Source: UBA4661 sp002405405 | Lineage (GTDB): Bacteria; Bacteroidota; Ignavibacteria; Kapaibacteriales; UBA4661 | Direction: 5' to 3' | NCBI GenBank assembly: GCA_036847245.1 | Contig: DAIUAL010000055.1 | Coordinates: 1 to 17,386 of the forward strand | Length of the DNA: 17,386 bases | Shown here: piece after piece, positions 14,942 to 17,386 of the stretch | Layout: every line of letters starts with the position of its first letter | Position numbering within the stretch: the first letter of the stretch is position 1 | The notes under the pieces: generated by a model | What the model was told of the DNA's origin: nothing | The model's input: the letters and a program-made list of their open reading frames with translations, nothing else | The model's database searches: none | Program-made: the position numbers and the translations under genes

Positions 14942-14997
14942 AGAACGAATAATAACTGCAAAACAGTTAGCCTGACTGTATCCGACATTTCGTTCTT
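14941..14997 (+). promoter_or_regulatory. Structured element after moaA (possible terminator/attenuator)
   Basis: A 9-base perfect inverted repeat begins in the moaA stop codon: AAGAACGAA (14941-14949) pairs with TTCGTTCTT (14989-14997). Inside it, two short hairpins compete for the same bases: AACTG/CAGTT (14954-14958 with 14964-14968) and ACAGT/ACTGT (14963-14967 with 14975-14979). There is no strong T-run after the outer stem, so it is not a canonical intrinsic terminator. It lies in the 154-base gap before lpxD and may mark the 3' end of the moeA-moaA transcript or stabilise it. Confidence 0.4.
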
Positions 14998-15095
14998 CCA
15001 AATCTTTGTGGTAGTATTAGTTTTGCGTGTTGTCGTACAATACCATTCGGGGAATGCACAAATGACAGTTTGTTTCACATAGTTAATATTTTGCC

Positions 15096-16136
15096 ATGCC
15101 AACATTTACAACCTTGGAAATCGCTAATCATGTCGCCGGTACATTGCATGGTACAGAACATTGTGTCATTCATGGCATAGCAAAAATTGAAACGGCATCG
15201 GCAGGAACAATGAGTTTTATTGCCAATCCAAAGTATGCACGCTTTGCAGAGACAACACAAGCAGAGTGTCTTTTGGTCGGTAAAAATTTTCATCTCGATG
15301 CACCGCGTAGTGCAAGTGTTCAAGCGATTATCGTGTGTGATGATCCCTATGTCGGCTTCTTGCAGATGGTCAAACACTTTGCACCGGATACATCAGCGAA
15401 GAAAAATTTCGTACATCCCTCAGCAGTAATTGCAGAAACCGCAACGATTCATCCGACAGCGCATATTGGTGCGCATGTCAGCATTGGCGAGCATTGTGTT
15501 ATTGGCGATAATGTTGAGCTTCGAGCCGGTGTTGTCTTGTACGACCATGTTGAAATCGGCTCAGGGAGCGTCTTGCACGGCAATGTGGTGTGCTATCAAG
15601 ACACAAAAATTGGTATCTGCACGATTATTCACGGAGGCACGGTGCTGGGTGCCGATGGTTTTGGTTTTGCGGAATTACCCGATAAATCTTTTGTCAAAAT
15701 TCCCCAAATCGGCAATGTCGTGATTGGTGATGGTGTCGAAATCGGTGCGAATTGTACCATCGACCGCGCGGCACTTGGCTCAACTCTTATCGAACATGGC
15801 GTAAAGATTGACAATCTCGTTCATATCGCGCACAACTGCGTTATTCAGGAGCATAGCGCGATAGCCGCACAAACAGGCGTATCGGGTTCGACTATTATTG
15901 GCAAACGCAATCGTTTGGCGGGGCAAGTGGGCGTGGTCGGACACATCACCACTGCCGATGATGTTATTGTCTATGCACAATCCGGCGTGTCGCACACCAT
16001 CGAACAAAAAGGAGTTTACTTTGGCTCACCGGCAAAACCACACATTGAAACCATGAAGATCGAAGCGGCATCCAAACAACTCCCGCAGATCGTCCGCGAT
16101 GTCCGCACCCTCATGCAAGCGCGTGAAAAATCATAA
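15096..16136 (+). CDS. lpxD: UDP-3-O-acylglucosamine N-acyltransferase LpxD
   Basis: This is a 346-aa LpxD, the third enzyme of lipid A synthesis, which transfers a 3-hydroxyacyl chain from acyl carrier protein to the 2-amino group of UDP-3-O-acylglucosamine on the cytoplasmic side. Residues 1-100 are the uridine-binding N-terminal domain (SFIANPKYA at 40-48). Residues ~108-300 are hexapeptide repeats (xIGxxV type) forming a left-handed beta-helix. Family blocks GADGFGFA (185-192), GANCTIDRAALGSTLI (217-232) and KIDNLVHIAHNCVI (237-250) are present; the His of AHN (His246) is the expected catalytic base. The C-terminus is helical. The start is ATG 15096. It is not next to lpxC-fabZ or lpxA as in many genomes. 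GC is clearly higher in the 3' half than in neighbouring genes. Confidence 0.95.
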   Translation: MPTFTTLEIANHVAGTLHGTEHCVIHGIAKIETASAGTMSFIANPKYARFAETTQAECLLVGKNFHLDAPRSASVQAIIVCDDPYVGFLQMVKHFAPDTSAKKNFVHPSAVIAETATIHPTAHIGAHVSIGEHCVIGDNVELRAGVVLYDHVEIGSGSVLHGNVVCYQDTKIGICTIIHGGTVLGADGFGFAELPDKSFVKIPQIGNVVIGDGVEIGANCTIDRAALGSTLIEHGVKIDNLVHIAHNCVIQEHSAIAAQTGVSGSTIIGKRNRLAGQVGVVGHITTADDVIVYAQSGVSHTIEQKGVYFGSPAKPHIETMKIEAASKQLPQIVRDVRTLMQAREKS

Positions 16137-16181
16137 CCCACGACTATTGCAGACGGAAGCAGTCATCAGCGGAGAGAAAAA

Positions 16182-16415
16182 TTACCACCCAACCTTCGTG
16201 CGAGCCGCTTGAATGCGTTCTTGCAGAGTACCGGTCGTATCGATAAGAGCTGCGCCAAGGGCTTGCGCAATGCGCTCGCTGGGGATTTGTTCAAGAATGC
16301 ACTTTTCATTGCCGATCCACAACGAATACAAGTTCGATTGGACACTCTTGCGAATTTCATGTCCGGCAACGGGTTTGACATAGATGTATTGCGGGGTAAT
16401 GCGTGTGTGTGCCAT
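16182..16415 (-). CDS. Small protein of unknown function (77 aa)
   Basis: I do not recognise this gene. It is a 77-aa open frame on the minus strand, convergent with lpxD (45 bases between stops). Codon choice resembles the 3' half of lpxD (many C- and G-ending codons), which supports it as real over two overlapping frames at the same place. The protein has a strand-rich first half (YIYVKPVAGHEI, then NLYSLWIGNEKCIL) and a helical second half (SERIAQALGAALI, then LQERIQAARTKVGW). There is no signal peptide, transmembrane segment or Cys cluster. The start is ATG 16413-16415 without a clear ribosome binding site. It could be an antitoxin-sized or regulatory protein, but nothing in the sequence shows this. 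Confidence 0.5.
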   Translation of the reverse strand: MAHTRITPQYIYVKPVAGHEIRKSVQSNLYSLWIGNEKCILEQIPSERIAQALGAALIDTTGTLQERIQAARTKVGW

Positions 16416-16602
16416 AAGTATGATGATTTATCATTGTGAACTTTTGAAAAAGTTTTCTTATGTATGACCAAATTCTTTGATTTTTCGCCTAAAGTTATCT
16501 TGATTTGATTGTTTGTTTTAAGTCTTTGCTTATAAAGGAGATGAACAAATAATAATCCAAGTTAATTAAGGTTTAATGCCTATTGAGTAATCTTGTTTTT
16601 TA

Positions 16603-16848
16603 TCATTCCTCTTCTTCCTCTTCTTCCTCTTCCTCAGCAATCAAACCTTCAAAGGAGTTGGCGTAGTCATAAATATCAATTATTTGTCCATCAAAATAGG
16701 AATCGTCTTCAAAACCAACAGCTATCCAACGCCATTGTTTTATACCATCAATTTCTACTTCGAATGCTTGTAAAAATACACCATTAGAAAAAATCTTTGA
16801 ATTCGGTTCGATTTCAATGCTTTTCTTCGTTTTCATTGCCAAGACCAT
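16603..16848 (-). CDS. Small acidic protein with poly-glutamate tail, coupled to the nuclease-like gene
   Basis: I do not recognise this 81-aa protein. Its ATG overlaps the stop codon of the preceding gene by one base (TAATG, minus strand 16850-16846), a sign of translational coupling. The N-terminal 70 residues look like a small beta-rich domain (GVFLQAFEVEIDGIKQWRWIAVGF, broken by acidic residues), and the last ten residues are all Glu. The whole protein is strongly acidic. A second Met at residue 5 (16836) is an alternative start, but the overlap favours the first. The gene lies in an AT-rich stretch unlike the housekeeping genes. Possible roles are a partner, inhibitor or immunity-type protein for the upstream product, or an unrelated accessory protein; the sequence does not decide. 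Followed by a 187-base AT-rich gap to the next gene in which I see nothing. Confidence 0.6.
   Translation of the reverse strand: MVLAMKTKKSIEIEPNSKIFSNGVFLQAFEVEIDGIKQWRWIAVGFEDDSYFDGQIIDIYDYANSFEGLIAEEEEEEEEEE
16606..16635 (-). repeat. GAA/GAG simple repeat encoding the Glu tail
   Basis: Ten consecutive GAA or GAG codons at the 3' end of the small acidic gene, partly in a 9-base period (TTC TTC CTC on the plus strand), run directly into the TGA stop at 16605-16603. Purine-only triplet tracts of this kind can expand or contract by slippage in steps of three, changing tail length without a frameshift. Confidence 0.8.
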
Positions 16849-17386
16849 TAAACTGAAAAACTTTCTTTCATTTCTTTGAACTTTTTCACGCTCTCAAAAA
16901 ATGCTTCTAATTCATCATAATCCTTGAATATGAAGTCGTTTTTGATTTTTACAAAAGGCATCTTAGAAATTTCAGTTTGAAATTTGTTCTTTTGATTTGA
17001 AATAATAAACATTTTTATCCGCAGTTTATGCGTCTGATATAACCTCAAAAGTCCTTTTGTTATATCCGTTGTATGTTCAACTTCAAAGGCATGTGTGGGA
17101 TAGCCTTCTTCGTCAAACCAAACAACATCAATCAATTTCACTGTGTCAATACTTAGTGCCGGAATTGACCCTTCGGGAATTTCCTGCTCTGTACAAAGGG
17201 ATCCTAATGTGCTTTTGTAGATTTGGCTAAACTTGGATTTATCGGGAGTGTAAGTTCTATAGTTCAAATAACTTCCTATCAAAAGAAGTTTTGCTTCTAC
17301 GTCTGTATGCGATAGTTCGGCATCAACAGGTAGAATTGGTTTAAGATTATTTGGGTGAGGGAAGGAAGTCAGAAAAAAGGGATGTT
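16848..17386 (-). CDS. Nuclease-fold-like protein (possible PD-(D/E)xK), 5' end outside the window
   Basis: The minus-strand frame is open to the right edge, so the gene is partial; 178 residues are visible. An internal TTG at 17282 could be taken for a start, but family-like sequence continues upstream of it (LPVDAELSHTDVEAKLLLIG). Numbered from the first visible codon, the pattern HTDVEAKLLLIGSYLNYRTY (26-45), KLIDVVWFDEE (83-93), HAFEVEHTTDITKGLLRLY (98-116) and FIIS reads like a restriction-endonuclease-fold core: Asp86 in a hydrophobic strand, then Glu101-x-Glu103, 15 residues later, in the next strand. The ExE form, in place of ExK, is known from BamHI. This resembles uncharacterised 'FEVEHTT' proteins seen in accessory regions. 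Nuclease activity is inferred from the pattern only. The stop overlaps the start of the small acidic gene. Base composition is AT-rich compared with lpxD. Confidence 0.65.
   Translation of the reverse strand, partial: HPFFLTSFPHPNNLKPILPVDAELSHTDVEAKLLLIGSYLNYRTYTPDKSKFSQIYKSTLGSLCTEQEIPEGSIPALSIDTVKLIDVVWFDEEGYPTHAFEVEHTTDITKGLLRLYQTHKLRIKMFIISNQKNKFQTEISKMPFVKIKNDFIFKDYDELEAFFESVKKFKEMKESFSV

Noticed and set aside
16166..16471. A 101-codon minus-strand frame overlapping the 77-aa orphan
   Set aside because: The codon choice of the other frame fits the neighbours better; this one is rich in Arg, Ser and Cys without pattern.

Overview
The window looks like a chromosomal segment of a Gram-negative bacterium of the Bacteroidota/Chlorobiota (FCB) branch. 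Three genes point this way: lpxD shows an LPS-bearing outer membrane, an OmpA-family protein has a beta-propeller plus carboxypeptidase-regulatory domain as in type IX secretion proteins, and a secreted esterase ends in a type IX (Por) sorting domain. Most genes have moderate-to-low GC and no strong Shine-Dalgarno sequence, as in that group. A Kapabacteria/Ignavibacteria-like lineage is a guess; no marker gene settles it.

Layout. (1) Plus strand, 1-3444: the 3' end of a CCA tRNA nucleotidyltransferase; a compact two-gene restriction-modification module (a beta-class, probably N4-cytosine, methyltransferase and a PmeII/EcoO109I-like endonuclease, 7 bases apart); and a lipoprotein with a PQQ-type beta-propeller. 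(2) Minus strand, 3507-10484, read from high to low coordinates: anmK (cell-wall sugar recycling), maf (nucleotide pyrophosphatase), a large OmpA-family envelope protein, thiN (thiamine pyrophosphokinase), a type IX-secreted esterase, and a decayed C-terminal remnant of a TonB-dependent receptor. (3) Plus strand, 10736-16136: an SbtA-family permease, a CDF zinc-type exporter, moeA and moaA (3 bases apart, molybdenum cofactor synthesis), and lpxD (lipid A). (4) Minus strand, 16182-17386: a 77-aa orphan, then an AT-rich tail holding a nuclease-fold-like gene that runs off the window edge, with a small acidic gene ending in ten glutamates whose ATG overlaps its stop codon.

Most of the window is housekeeping. 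The accessory parts are the restriction-modification module at 544-2107 and the AT-rich pair at 16603-17386. The second is the best candidate for something undescribed: a possible PD-(D/E)xK protein translationally coupled to a small acidic partner. No tRNA, rRNA, CRISPR array, insertion sequence or recognisable riboswitch was found. No stretch over 300 bases lacks an annotation: the 416-base gap at 3445-3860 holds the receptor remnant, and the 251-base divergent gap at 10485-10735 must hold the promoters of anmK and the SbtA-like gene but shows no site I could defend.
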